Of a DNA stretch of 64,000 nt, positions 1 through 12,429 are shown piece by piece. A program made the translations under genes and the position numbers. The notes beneath the pieces were generated by a model. The model had not been told where the DNA came from. It searched no databases and worked only from the letters and a program-made list of their open reading frames with translations. Each line of letters opens with the position of its first letter. Positions within the stretch are counted from its first letter, which is position 1. The DNA is from Isoetes taiwanensis (lineage: Eukaryota; Streptophyta; Lycopodiopsida; Isoetales; Isoetaceae): NCBI GenBank assembly GCA_021234155.1, contig JAJEKV010000024.1, forward strand, positions 17,259,030 through 17,323,029, in the 5' to 3' direction.

Positions 1-1610
1 CTTGATTTTTCATCTCACAAGTTGCTATTGTCAATAGACAACGATACTGAAAAATTATAGAAAAAAGAAGTAAATATGTGTCATTAAAATGAATAAAATA
101 GAAGTCCAATGAGTACCTAGGGTCATAAACATGACAAGCCAAAGTTGTCCATCCAGGGATACGTTTAACATGATCAAAATGAACCCAAGAATTTTCTAAG
201 TCACCTCCAGGGCGCATTCTGTTAACAAGCTCCACTCCAGATCCAGGACCAGTTGTGGACATTTTGAATATATAACATCGACCAGTATGTTCATTGTGAA
301 GTTGGTAGGGAAACTTGGATCCTTGAAAGAATTGATATCTGCAAAGATCTTGCTTCGGTAAAGAATCTTCCCAATCTCATCTTTTTGTGTGGTGCGACAC
401 TCCAATGTCTTATTTATCCATTGACGTATCCTTTAGAACCAAGAAAATTGTCAAAAGACAAAAGAGATATATATTAATAGCAATATCTACATTAAGAAAA
501 GTACCTTCGCTTATTGCAAAGGGGCTCCAATTGTCTCAGCAACCCGTCAATTTTATCTCGGTCCCACATGTGAATGTCAGAAGCTTCCTCTGTTGATATC
601 AAACTATTGATTGTTATTTCCATGGCAATCTCTTTCTCTATTTCTTTTGGCCCTTTCCTAGCAACAGATCCACTGGACTTGGATTGAACCATTTGCTGCA
701 TTTGCACTAGTTCTTCACGACTTGGTAGTGATCTAGCTGGGTGTTCATGCCTGCCAATATGAATGGCCAATCTAGTGTACCTGAAATTGTCAGGCAATAC
801 GTAATAGATTATACATTGGCATAGCTCGATGCATGAAGGTTGTTCATCACAATATTCACAAGCCAAAACACCTGCATCCTTAGACAATGGACCAATAATA
901 GGTTGCCTTTTCAGAGTTCCCTTCCATTGAACATCATTTGCAAAACCTCTAGAAAGAAAATAATCACAAGTAGGATTCATGCATCTTATGTGCCCACAAC
1001 ATTTGGAATACTTAACCACGCCATCAAATGCTTGACTTGTTTTCTCTGGCTTGCTCCAGATGTATGGATCAACTTTGCGTTCCATTCCAGACATGGACTT
1101 GAGTACATCAGGAGGCAACTCAAATACTATAGTATCATTATACTGAGATGGTAAATATTCCACTCCTTGTGCTATCTGTACTGACTGACAGATTTTTTTC
1201 AACTTACTAGTTCCAACGCTCCACAGAATTGACTCAAAAGTTGATAAAGGTTTCTTGGACACATCTCGATTAGGACTTTCAATCAATATTGGGGCATCAG
1301 GAGTGCCGATACAGATGGGTGCGCCTTCTACAGAAATAAAGTGACCATTTACTGCAAAAGCTCTATAGACAACTTCACCTCTGTCATTGGTAATCTCCGG
1401 GAGTCGTAAGGATCTACCTTCTCGACCATTAGAAGATTGAATTACACATAGCCCCGCTGCTTTAAATTGGAAACTATCACAAAGCCATTTTCTACTCATA
1501 CAACATTCTCCATTTTCAAAAGTAGCAAAGATTCTCAAACGCTTTCCTGGTGAAGTGATGATAACATCAGTTTTGGTGAAGGCCAGAATATCGCATTCGC
1601 CTAGATCCAT
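1..1610 (-). CDS. Zinc-finger/MULE-like transposase-type protein, N-terminal part, runs off the window
   Basis: Two exons are visible on the minus strand: 1610-505, then 430-117, with GT donors after 505 and 117 and an AG acceptor before 430. The third exon lies off the left edge. Exon 1 carries Cys-rich pairs (CCGHIRCMNPTC, CEYCDEQPSCIELC) and a His-rich HIGRHEHPAR, a layout seen in zinc-binding domains of MULE/FLYWCH-type transposases. Exon 2 needs one frame change near 350 to read well. It then gives GGDLENSWVHFDHVKRI and WTTLACHVYDP, which resemble the stretch around the first catalytic Asp of MULE-like DDE transposases. Family assignment is from remembered motif style, not a search. The start was chosen because it is the first Met of the open frame and the upstream 400 bases are repeat-like. 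Confidence 0.5.
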
Positions 1611-1779
1611 GTCAAAGATGAATAAAAAACTTGAATCTAACGAGCCAGTTTAAAAAAGATGAAACACAACATGCTTGAACGTTCTTAACAAAATTTTGTC
1701 ATAAATGCATAACGTTGTAGTTATGAGTGCTTGCCATAATCATAAAACCAAACATTATGAATGCCAATAGAACACTATC

Positions 1780-1965
1780 TATATCATAATCATAAAACGT
1801 TAGCATTAATTGTCATAAAACGTTAGTGGGGGTGCAAATGTGGGGCAAAATATTAAAACGTTAGCATTAACGTCATAAAACGTTAGTGGGGGAATGTGGG
1901 GTATTGGCAAATGTGGGGCAACCCGTTAGAATTTTTTGAGGCAAAAATTTGAGGCAACCCGTTAG
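1780..1965. repeat. Short tandem repeats, CATAAAACGTTAG type
   Basis: CATAAAACGTTAG(T/C) occurs repeatedly here, alternating with GTGGGGCAAA and GTGGGGG blocks. It lies between the divergent transposase-like gene and gene A, so it may be promoter sequence of either. I see no gene between 1620 and 2160. Confidence 0.6.
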
Positions 1966-2087
1966 AACGCAAAAATTCCTAAAGCATGTCTATTGCCCGC
2001 AAGCATTCTTAAAATAAAAAGACAACTTTGCTAAGACATGATATTTTTAAAAGTATATTGATCATCAAAAGTAACGAAAGAAAAAAA

Positions 2088-2168
2088 AAGAAGCAAGAAA
2101 CGAAAGAAACAAGAAACAAGAAACAAGAAACAAAAGAAACAACGAAAAAAAAGAAACAAGAAACGAAA
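2088..2168. repeat. Purine-rich AAGAAAC microsatellite
   Basis: Imperfect repeats of AAGAAAC/AAAGAAAC fill this stretch. The apparent open frames on both strands here are products of the simple sequence. Confidence 0.7.
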
Positions 2169-2169
2169 G

Positions 2170-3040
2170 TTTCGCAGCTCTGCTCGCACTGCTCCAAATC
2201 GAACTCTGCACCAGATCACCCCAGGCGGCGCCGTCCTCCACTAAATTTGTAAGTATTTGTTATGTTGCCTTCTCTTTCACCATTTTTCGCAGATCATTTC
2301 GCAGATCATTTTTCAGATTTTCGCAGTCTCCTCTGGATAGAACTCCTGCAAATCACCCCAGGCGGCGCCGTCCTACCCAAAATCTGTGAGTATTTTGTAA
2401 GTTGTCTTCTCTTTCACCCTTTTTTTTCCCAGATCATTTAACTGTACTCGAACTCCTCCAGATCTTTTCGATGTCTTGGAACTCCTGAAAATCAACCCAG
2501 GCGGCGCCGCCCTCCCCAAAATCTGTTAGTATTTTGTAAGTTGCCTTCTCTTTCACCGTTTTTTTTTTTCATTTACAGTATCTTTTCTTAGATCATTTAA
2601 CTGTACTCGAACTCCTCCAGATCTTTTCGCTCTCTTGGAACTCTTGCAAATCACCCCAGGCGGCGCCGTCCTCCCCAAAATTTGTAAGTATTATGTAAGT
2701 TGCCTTCTGTTTCACATTTTTTTTTTCATTTTCATTATCTTTTTGCAGAGCATTTAACTGTACTCGAACTTCTCCAGATAGAAGTCTGCTCTATTGGAAC
2801 TCCTGCAAATCACCGTAGGCGGCGCCGTCCTCCCTAAAATTTGTAAGTATTTTGGAAGTTGCATTCTGTTTTGCAGAGCATTTAACTGTACTCGAACTTC
2901 TCCAGATAGAATTTTGTTTGCTTGAACTTCTGCAAATCACCCCAGGCGGCGCCGTCCTCCCCAAAATTTGTAAGTATTTTGTAAGATGCCTTCTGTTTCA
3001 CAGTTTTTTTTCATTTACATTATCTTTTTGCAAGAGAATG
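2170..3040 (+). repeat. Six-copy tandem repeat, each copy with a GGCGGCGCCG core and a splice-donor-like GTAAGTATTTTG
   Basis: Units of about 130-160 bp begin near 2190, 2335, 2470, 2630, 2790 and 2915. Each holds an ACTCCTGCAAATCACCCC-like run, the palindromic core GGCGGCGCCG, then CCAAAATTTGTAAGTATTTT and a T-rich tract. The GTAAGTA in each unit matches a plant 5' splice site and the array ends about 390 bp before gene A, so these may be duplicated non-coding first exons of that gene. That role is inferred. Confidence 0.75.
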
Positions 3041-3433
3041 AACGTGTGTCCACTTTGAAAAATAAGATTGTGGACCTAAGCCCTTTGCTCTGTGAACCTA
3101 AGCCCATTCATTTTTGAGCATTAGCATTTCATTTTATTTGAGTGGCATTGTATTTTATCCTTCAGGCTTTGTTTGTTATGTCCGATTTGGGTCTGTTCCT
3201 TGTGTCAGATTTGATTCTTTATGCGGTTATCCTCCCCATTCTTTACACATACATTCCAATCCCACATCCTTGTGCGTGCAACATAGCCATTTGCATCTTC
3301 TAATAATCTACACCTGTCCTATTTTCCTATCAGTTGTTGCGTGAAGCTAAAGTAGTTCTCTTTCATTCTGCAGATGTAAAAGTTGAAGGTCAGATGTAAA
3401 ATTTGAAGGTTTTGCAAGATAGTGAGGTTGTTA

Positions 3434-6400
3434 ATGGTTCAAACTAGAGGCAGGAATCTAGATTTTCAGCCTATACGTTTGGAGTCCCCCAAGCGGAATA
3501 GAGGAAAAGCAAATAAAATTATGTCTAATATTACTGGCAGTCAGGACCATGAAACAATAGAAGAAGAGGATGAGGATAAAAATGAGGAAATGGAAAATGA
3601 AGACAGTGGAATTGATGCATCAGAAGCAGATGTGCAACAATGTCATAAGCTTGAAGATCCAATTTCAAAACCCGAGAAGGTGCCCGCACGAAAGAAACAA
3701 CGCAAATCAAGACAACATGAAGCAAAACCAGCCACATATGAAAGTTTGGAGGATGATATTAATGAAGATTTTGATGCAACCTTCACGATGGAAATGATTT
3801 CTGAGACCCTTGATCAACTCAGGTTAACAAGACCTACACCACCACCATTGATCCCTCTGTGTAGAATTCTTAGAAATGAGGCAGTGAGAACAGTGACTAG
3901 TTCTACTCAACAGATGCGAGAAGTATTTCGATCTGATGGTTATATTCAAGAAAAAGGCTCCTTCATTTTATCAACGCAAACTTTGAGGAAAGATGATGTT
4001 TGGCTTGATGACACCATAAAGGCAAACTGGGATCCCATCTGGAGACAAATAAATGAAGAGTTCGAATTAGAAGTTGCAAATTCAGAGGATTGGAAAGATT
4101 TGAGTGGTCGCATGTTCTTATGCTGGGATGGGAATCATCGTACTGTGGCATGGATGGAGGAGATTGCATCCAATTACACATTCAATAGGTCGAGACATAT
4201 TCGAGTATTGGCATCATTTGTGGTTGTCGATCGTATACAAGAAGGTCCATTGATATCATCATTGAATCGCATTAATGAGTATGTATTGCCTTCTTGCATA
4301 TATAATCACTTAATTTATGTATGTAATCACGATGTTGATTTAAACTTATGTAATGTATTCTACAGGTTGAATGAGGTTGGAGTTGTCAAAAATACTCTAA
4401 AAGATACTTTGTATAGTGTATACAAAGTGGCAACATCTAATCCTGAAAAGTACACAAGTAGATTAGAACCTTCATATCTGAAATCATTGAAGCTAAAGGA
4501 TTCTAGTGGCATTGCTGGTGACCAATGGTATCCATTACCAAGACTTGCTTACTGCAAAATATTGTTTCAGGTAATTATTTTTAAATTTTGTTATGGTAAT
4601 GTATAAGATGTATTGATTAGTTGTTTATTGCATTGGTCTATAGCGTGCCATTGATAGAGATATAGAGCAAGAAATCAAGAAGATTGGACAATCTGATGAT
4701 GCTGAGACAATGAGATCAAATGCCAAAAGGAAGGTCCATGAAAAGTGGATAGCAAAAATGGGGAAGTATCTTGGAATTGTGAATCCATCTTTAGGAAGTA
4801 GTTGGTTGCATGCTGTGACTCGTTCTGACTTGGAAACTAAAAGCATGAACATTACAGTAGAAAAGTTGATTGAAATGGTTAAAGCTAAGGTCCCAAATCA
4901 CGTTAGGGACAAATGGATTCATTGGATGTCTTCTGGTGTTGCAATTATAAGTACTTATGGCATTCCAACTAATGATAAAGATTTTAGAGATTGGGTAAAA
5001 AAGGAAGTGTGGTTGGAGCATTTACTATCCCGTGCAAAGGAAATTTTTCTAAGAACATCAGAGGACTTCAACATTGTGATTGAAATCCATAGAGGCGATG
5101 ACCTAGAGAGTTGGTTTCGTCAATTCAAATTGGAAAACAGAAAAATGATGTTCAAGAACTATGAGAAGGAGATGATACTTGGTTCTACAATGCATGATGC
5201 ATTTGAAATTGAAAAGTCTGCTACAAGGGTTTGCCACAGGTACATCCTATTTTCTTTATCAAGTTTACTTGTTTACGTTTGACACTAACTTCTTTGTCTT
5301 ACACAGATATTATAAGTATCTCGTGAAGCAAAATCTTTTGCATCAAATTCCTATCCAGATCAAAGTATGGTGCAAAAAAGACGAGCATGGCATGTATTCA
5401 GAGAAGGGCAATATGGATCGACCAGGAGGCATGAGCGATTATGAGGAAATCCATTGTCCTTGGTGGTTGGATTTTCCAATCAATAGTTATCCAGCAGAGG
5501 AGAAGGATGAATGGCATAAACATCAAAAGGACGTTATGAAAGCAAGTGATCCTATCCCTTCGTCACAAAGGTTAGATGTACATGGTACTAAAAACGATGA
5601 AAAGAAAAGGAAGAAAGTAAAGCACAAAGATGTTGATGTATCAGATGAGGAAACTATAGAGGTTGGGCGTGTGGAGCATCCATGTCCACAACCTTTTGAA
5701 ATTATGTGCAATGTTGCTATTGAAATTCATTGTGCTGATGTTTGTCACATATCAGAAGATTTAAATCGTAAGATAGAAAGCAAATCTTTCAAAGAATTAA
5801 GGGAGTTTGCCAGGTCACACGCAAAGCCATTGGCGAGGTACATGCGAGCTGGAAAAGAAAGGGATTGGAGATTTGACGTACTTCTAATGGATTTTCCGAC
5901 TAATGACTTCCTTTTTGCTGACTGTTCGGAGATACCTGATTGGAACAAATGTCCACAAACATTGATTGAGGCGGCCTTTGCTCTAGGTAACTTATGTTTG
6001 GATGATGGTGGCTGGATAGTAGCTATTTGTTCTTCGGAGCAATGCAAACAAGTCCAAAGGGCTGGAAAATTGAGGAACATAGAAATTATGAGGACTTACA
6101 CCCTCGTATCTGATAAACCTTTTGGGTTCAAGATAGATAAGCTTGGCACTTTCGCTCAACTTTCTTTGCAGGTTTATGTTATGGGCAGAATTGGCACAAC
6201 ACCGCGCATTCAAGGATCAGCAAGTAAGTTCTTCTTGATTATTTTCTTGCTTATATAGATGTCACATTTTGTTTAAGGATGTCTCTTTCTTTTGTTCAAG
6301 GATGTCTATTTCTGTTTATAAAAGTTAGATGTGTTTTGCATTGCCTCATTTCTTCTCTTGTTTCCTAGGTACAGATTATGCAAAATCTATCATTCATCAT

Positions 6401-6964
6401 CATCATTTGCAAGCCACCAAATCTTTGGCAAGCCCAGAAAGACAATGCACTGAAAAATCTATTCAGTTCATGGAGTATTTGTTAGAAATGCTTTGCCCAG
6501 AAGGTGGTGTAGTCCTAGATTTATTTGCAGGAACAGGCTCAATGTTAATGGCTTGTGCTATTCGTGGATGTCATTGTTTTTCATTTGACAGTGATCCTGT
6601 TTTATGTGATCTTGTGAAAGCTAAGTGCATATCAAAATTTATGAAGCCAAATGCATTGATTTCGGAGAACAAGAATGAGAAGTATGATTCGGAGTCTGAA
6701 GATGACGATGTTGTAGGACAAGATGTTGAGGAGCCGGAGGAATAGTAAACTCTCACTCTTTCAAGAAATATTGTATGCATTTATAGCTCCATGCAAGTAG
6801 TTGTCAAATAGTTCTTAATATTGCTACATGTTTGCAGTGCATTACCAGACTATGCTGAGAAGATTGCTATGGAGCAAGCATCACAACCTTCACCTATTAT
6901 AGTCGTTTCGAAGAGAAAGAAATGCTTATTTGTGGACGATGAATCTAGTGAAAGTTTGAGGTAG
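3434..6964 (+). CDS. Gene A: ParB-like domain plus beta-class DNA amino-methyltransferase fold, six exons
   Basis: Exons 3434-4278, 4366-4570, 4644-5239, 5307-6223, 6369-6744 and 6838-6964 all have GT-AG borders and matching phases, giving about 1021 residues. An acidic/basic low-complexity head (about residues 20-100) is followed by a ParB/sulfiredoxin-type motif, CWDGNHRTVAWMEE (about 230). A long middle follows. A methyltransferase half then holds VLLMDFPTNDF (about 740) in the place of motif IV (usually D/N-P-P-Y/W), and VLDLFAGTGSMLMA (about 903), a sound FxGxG SAM-binding motif I. Order IV then I is the beta-class arrangement. ParB-plus-methylase proteins are mainly known from phages and bacteria. 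The Pro-Pro pair of motif IV is replaced by Phe-Pro, so catalysis is doubtful. Exon 6 replaces a stop at 6743. Start: first ATG in frame; the GTG at 3422 is not needed. Substrate and location unknown. Confidence 0.75.
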
Positions 6965-7901
6965 ACATAGCAAATTGCTATCGAACTTGTGTCCTTCTAT
7001 AGTCAGACATTTAGTTCGTTCACTTGTGGTACCTACAAAAACTATGGCTGCTATTGTTTGACATTTTCCGGCTTAACTATGCTTTTGCATTTTTTATTAG
7101 TTTCTACAAACTACCTTTTCATAATATTTTGGATACTTGATTGAAGCAAAGGGAATGGTTTATGTATTATAAGATTGTATAATTAAATCAAAGTTAGGTA
7201 CTAAGAAATACCATAGGAAGATACACGCCAAGGATTAAGCTGAAGTAGACAACATAGAAAAACCCTCTAAACCATCCCTAAAAAAACCCTCCACCGTTTT
7301 TTGTTTATTCAAGCTTCTTTTGTGCAATTTGTAGAGGCAAACTAACATACACAATGCATTTCCTTTGATGAGTTATTGTTGCCTTATTATTATTCATCTA
7401 ATTCCGGATAATCTATTACACAATGGTACTAAGTATTTAAACATGCATAAAAGGCTTGAAATGTGAGGCCAAAATTCAGAGGTGTCTGGCTTTCAGGAGC
7501 AATCATACCTTTGTACTAAGCACTACATTTTGGTAATTAGTACCTTTCAAATTGTAAGTCCTTAATGCTTCTACTTCCTATTTTCTATTGGAGTCTCGCC
7601 CATTACTTAAGAAGACCCATGACATTTTGGTCCTTCAAGTTGCATCCTTGATACATCTACGTGGTCTGCTTGAAGAAACATTTAACCATCATTCAATTAA
7701 ATTGGGATTATGTCTTGATTTTGGGACAAATTTCATATTGCAAGTTTTTTAGTAACTTGATAAAAGTCACTATACGTTAACATATAATCACACACCTTAA
7801 TATAAATTCACACCTTAACTTCAAATTATAAAATCATATATCATGAAACTCAAGTAGTACACAACTTTTATTAACTGTGATTGATACATAGTAACTGTTT
7901 T
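6965..7901. other. Gene-free 3' flank of gene A, partly repeated downstream of gene B
   Basis: No supported gene. The part 7355-7660 holds ACAATGCATTTCCTTTGATG, CTGGCTTTCAGGAGCAAT, CTTTCAAATTG(T)AAGTCCTT and ACTTAAGAAGACCCATGACA. The same blocks occur in the same order at about 36340-36545 after gene B. Confidence 0.6.
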
Positions 7902-10791
7902 TCATTTTTCCACCAGCATCCCCAAGGATATGAGAACCTTATTCCTTACATCCTGAGGTATTGTAACTCTCGCCGTTTTACTTGGAATAGTTTTTGGAGT
8001 CCACGAGTACAATACGGTTTCAATGTCTAGCCAAAGATCAGGATCACTAGGATTTCTCCTCCACCTCTTTGTCCAACAATCTGAATATCTTTCTTTATCG
8101 GTGACATTACTCAACTGATGTACTGAACACCACCATTCCACGCGCACCTTATTGAAGTTAACATCACCTTCTTCTTTGCAAATATCCGAGATAGTGTATC
8201 CCAACCACACTGGATAGGTCTCTAGATCTGCTGGTTTTACTACTACAAATTGGTGGCGCTCCACGTCAGTAGAAGGTTCATAACAATCCATGCCTAGATA
8301 TTTTGGCCTATCCTTCTTAGAACCAACATAGTGTTTATCAGATTGAGGAGGAGCATATGCCTTCACAATGCTACTAATGGTACCATCATCTTCGGCCCCA
8401 CACCAAATGTTTTCCACTTACTTTTAGGGAACCACCCTTCTTTTTAGCTCTTTCCGAGGATGTGTCTACCTCATCCAACAAGTTGATCACCTTCTTCCAA
8501 TAATCTATCAATGCACGATTAGTCTCATCTGAATTAGTTTGCCAATGCTTGATGTAGTCATTGATGCCATCCTTAGTCAATCCCAATTGCTTGACTTCTT
8601 CAGTTGGTTTTAGAGCTTTTGGTTGACCAGAGGTATCATAGGCTTGCCATTTGCATCCCCTCGTGCCAAATTTCTGCCCCACCTCTCCACTTCTCCTCCT
8701 CAAGGTCTCATTTACCATTGCATGATTGGAATCCCTTCTCTCACCCAAAAGTGAATTGAAGAGGTCTAGAATGACCTTCCATGTCGAGAGCATAACCATC
8801 CACAAAACTCTTCCAATCGGGCACTTCTTCTATGAGAGATCCTATAGGAGATGGATTTGTACATCCATGAAATATTTCCAATAGCCCGGGAAAGTTGGTA
8901 ACCGTGTCTGTTGCCTCAATACATAACTATATTTTCCAAACAATGCATCCACATCCTCATGAGTATGTCCGGGCATTAGGAACCCCAAATTGACTCTTTC
9001 AAAAAATACCCACAAATGTTAAGTAGGATAGGAAAGAAAACATCCACCGTTCTTATTTTGACCAAAGACAATTATCTAGTTGCAAGAGGAGCTTTCTGGG
9101 CAGATCTCGAGATTTAGCACGAGATGTTGAAGCTCCAACATGTTCATTAGGTCCATGCCTCCTAAACCTTGCCTTGCTAAACTTTTCAATACTATTAGGG
9201 GTTCCATCCAACAATGCACTATGTAGTACGTGGCTAGCTGTAGGATCCTGGAGGTGACCATTGTAACCCTTCTCATAGTTTCTTAAACACCTCATGATAC
9301 TCCCAATGTGAAAATCTGGACCATCACTCCACAACTCTAAACTGAAATGGCTATAGTAGGTCTGAGACTGCCCATGCAATATTGCCCCAGTCATTGAAAT
9401 CTGCAAAGGGTATGATCTTCCACATGACTTAGGAATGTACTTGAATTGTGGAAGACAAGTCTTCTATTGGTCCATTTTATCATGTATAATACATAGATAG
9501 TTAATAGGTTCCATTGCAGATAAGGTCCTCCACATCCAATAAGTTGATCTACATGATAGTTGATCTGTCATATGGTCCTTCATATGTTTCCTTATCTTTG
9601 CCCTTAGACTTGGTTGCACAGTCTTATCTAGTGTCTCCTTCAGCTTAGCACATAAATTGCACTTGGCAAAGTTGTTTGAAGTTGCTATGGTCACATGCTT
9701 GAAATGCTTATTCCATAGCCTACTAAAACTGGGCTGGGGTATAGAGGCCACTCCAAGTTCCCGAAGCAATGCATTTATTTCCTCTAATATGCTCTTCTGG
9801 GTACAATGGGATGACAATCTCTTTTCAACAATAACTCTACCCTGTTCATCCTTCTTACTCTTATGTGGCATGTTTTCTGCATTGAAATCCACATATCTTT
9901 CAAATATTTCCTTTGCAGCTATAGTTCTTGAGGTAGGCCTTACCAGGCCAGTGTTCCCATGCAATGCAATTTTACTACCATTTTCATGTCTCTTTTGCCA
10001 GTTGTGCCAAGAAGAGGTTGGAATTCCATGTATAGCCATCCATGCTTTTGAACATATCCACTTTCCATTCAATGGGAATCTTTTCTTCTTTGATCTTTCA
10101 TCCTGAATTGCATAGCCAAATATGGTGTACATGAAATTCCTCCTGCTATCACACTTATGTTCCTGATATGTAGCTCTTGCTACCACCATCTCCTCTATTG
10201 TGAACATTCTAATACAGGAGGCCCAACAACATTTACTTCCTCTAACCTTCATCAGGGCTTCAGGAGAACAATCATAATATGACTTGCATCTTTTGGTGGG
10301 ATAATGTTTGAAAGTTGGAAGTAGCCTCTTGCTACACTGTGTGAACATTATTGACAATGGTTCTACATCTATAGGAAACATGTAGTTCCCCCAGGTTGAA
10401 TATCGTCCCTAGGCCATGCAACAATAGTTGGAACCTCTAGTTGCTTCACACAAGCAAGGCATTCTTGTTTGCCTGAACCCTTTTCCTTCCAATTGTCATA
10501 TAATTTTGAGATTGCCACACCTAACCTGTCCTCCCCTAATCTTTCATCGTTCACTGCATTGATAGGATCTGCTAGAACAATAATCCCTTCTCCCTCTCGC
10601 CTCTCTCATTTGCATGCATGCAGGATCTTGACCTTTTTGTTTTTCCAATCGACCCGAGTATAAAGTACAATTTCCTTTCCTTTGGCATCATCCTTTTCAT
10701 TTCTGGTCTTTTCCTTTCCTTTGTCATCATCTTTGTCATCTTCATTAGTTGGGGATTTTGGCCTTGGGGGATTTAGCATTTTGCATGCCAT
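7902..10791 (-). pseudogene. DUF7869-type transposase-like gene, broken by stop codons
   Basis: One long reading can be followed on the minus strand from an ATG at 10791 to a stop at 7902. Recognisable parts in order are an acidic Lys-rich head, EGIIVLADP, VAWPRDDIQP, KCNLCAKLKETLD, YLCIIHDKMDQ, LLQLDNC and GHTHEDVDALFGKYSY (8890-8980). The last part, 8417-7902, holds VRVEWWCSVHQLS. YLCIIHDKMD, LQLDNC and GHTHEDVD are, from memory, hallmarks of the DUF7869 family found in many transposon-derived genes. The frame is interrupted by TGA at 10606, TAG at 9464, TAA near 9053, TGA near 9003 and a frame change near 8400. The IHDKMDQ-stop-KTCLP context suggests a sense codon turned into TAG. It is a relic, with no expected activity. 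Confidence 0.7.
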
Positions 10792-10854
10792 TGACCTAAA
10801 ATGCATAAAAACATATAGTAAGTTAGCATATCCAAATAACATCTCCCTAACATG

Positions 10855-11278
10855 TTCTTAAATGAAAGCTAACCTTAATAATAACCTTAATAACCTATAA
10901 TAAGTTAATCTATAATAATAATAAGTTAACCTATAACCTATAATAACCTTAAATGTTGTAACCTTAGAAACAACTTTAAAGGTTATTATAGGTTAGCAGT
11001 TTTAAGGTTAGAAGTGTATTATAGGTTATTATAGGTTAGAAGTTTTAAGGTTAGAAGGTTATTATAGGTTTAAAAGTTTTAAGGTTAGAAGAAGTAAGTT
11101 TACAACTTTTAAGGTTAGAAGTTTTAAGGTTAAAACTTCTAACCTTAAATAAATATAACCTTAAAACTTCTAAAACTTAAAACTTCTAAATTCTAATTCA
11201 TAAACTTTTAAACTTATAACCTTATCTATTAACTTAAAAATATTAACCTTAACTATTAACCTTAACTTATAAACCTTA
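10855..11278. repeat. AT-rich array of TTAACCTTAA/TAACCTATAA motifs
   Basis: The stretch is built of short variants of AACCTTAA, AGGTTAGAAG and ACCTATAATA on both strands. The same composition resumes at 12341-12412, so the MITE at 11279-12340 sits inside this array. Confidence 0.7.
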
Positions 11279-12340
11279 GGGCCATTTCCCACTCGCCATT
11301 AAGTTAAGTTAATTTAAACGGTTGGTTATCTTTTAACTTAACCGAAAAGAGATTATGCTTTCCCATTAAGGTCGTTAAGTTAAGACTAACTTAACGGATT
11401 ATGAAGATATACATTCCCACTAGACTTGTTAGGGGTCACTTAGGTTAAATTCAAAAAATCAACTTAACCTAACATTTACAATGAGTTGATGTTTCACACT
11501 AGTAGTTAAGAGACTTTGTTAGGCTAGAGATAACTAAGTCCATTTCTCACTTTAGTTAAGAGATGCCATTAAGTTAAAGATATCTAAAGTATTTCTTAGT
11601 TGTTGAAGCCAACAATCCATGAAGAGATACAAGGTTTATTTTTTTATCTCTTCTCTTTCTATATTTTCGATATTTTTTATCTGTCTCTATTTTCTCTCTC
11701 TCTATATTTCTCTCCTTTTTAACCTTAATTTGGATGTCTCATTATTTTTGGTGGATGTCACATTTTTCTTGGCATTGGAAAAGCCGTAGGTACACGCTCC
11801 ATGAAAAAAAATCTAAGAAATGTTTCCACTATCGAAAAAAGAACTACAAATTCTAGTCATTAGATGTTCAAATATGCCCAAAATATGCTCTAAGGTGCAA
11901 AAACTACCCTAGATTCAATTCGATTCTAATGAATTGTCCCTTGAGCAAAGGAAATCCAAAAGGCTTTTGATCCTCAAGCTACTCTAGCTGTGAAATAAGC
12001 CATTTTCATAAAAAAAAAAAAAAAAAAAAAAAAAAGAAAATAACCTAACTAGATTGTTACCCCTTTCTCACTTAACAGTTAGGTTAAGTTAGTTCTTAAC
12101 CGAGTTAAGTGTACCTTTCCTGGCTCACTTAACTTCTAGTTTAAAATAAGGGGTCCAGTTAAAGTTTTAATTTAACTTAACTTAACTATTATCAGTATGA
12201 AAGTGATCTGGTTAAGTTAACCATAGTTAAAATTTAACCAAGTCCTAACCTAACTGGTAGTAACTTAAGTGCTAGTGTGAAAGCAAGTTTTCGTTATTTA
12301 CCCTATTTAACCTAACCTAACTGCCAGTGGGAATTGACCC
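11279..12340. mobile_element. PIF/Harbinger-type MITE with TTA target duplication
   Basis: The left end GGGCCATTTCCCACTCGCCA and the right end, read as its complement GGGTCAATTCCCACTGGCAG, form imperfect terminal inverted repeats, continued by AAGTTAAGTTAA-like sequence. TTA flanks both sides (11276-11278 and 12341-12343), as expected for PIF/Harbinger. There is no coding capacity. The interior is itself rich in TTAACTTAA palindromes and has a poly-A run at 12009-12034. Confidence 0.7.
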
Positions 12341-12429
12341 TTAAAACTATTAACCTTAACTATTAACTTATAACCTTAAAACTATTAACCTTCTTATAAC
12401 TTATAAACCTTGTAATAAATTTTCGCGGC

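Noticed and set aside
10855-12412. AACCTTAA arrays as interstitial telomere repeats
   Set aside because: The unit differs from the plant telomere repeat TTTAGGG and its variants, and the array is irregular.
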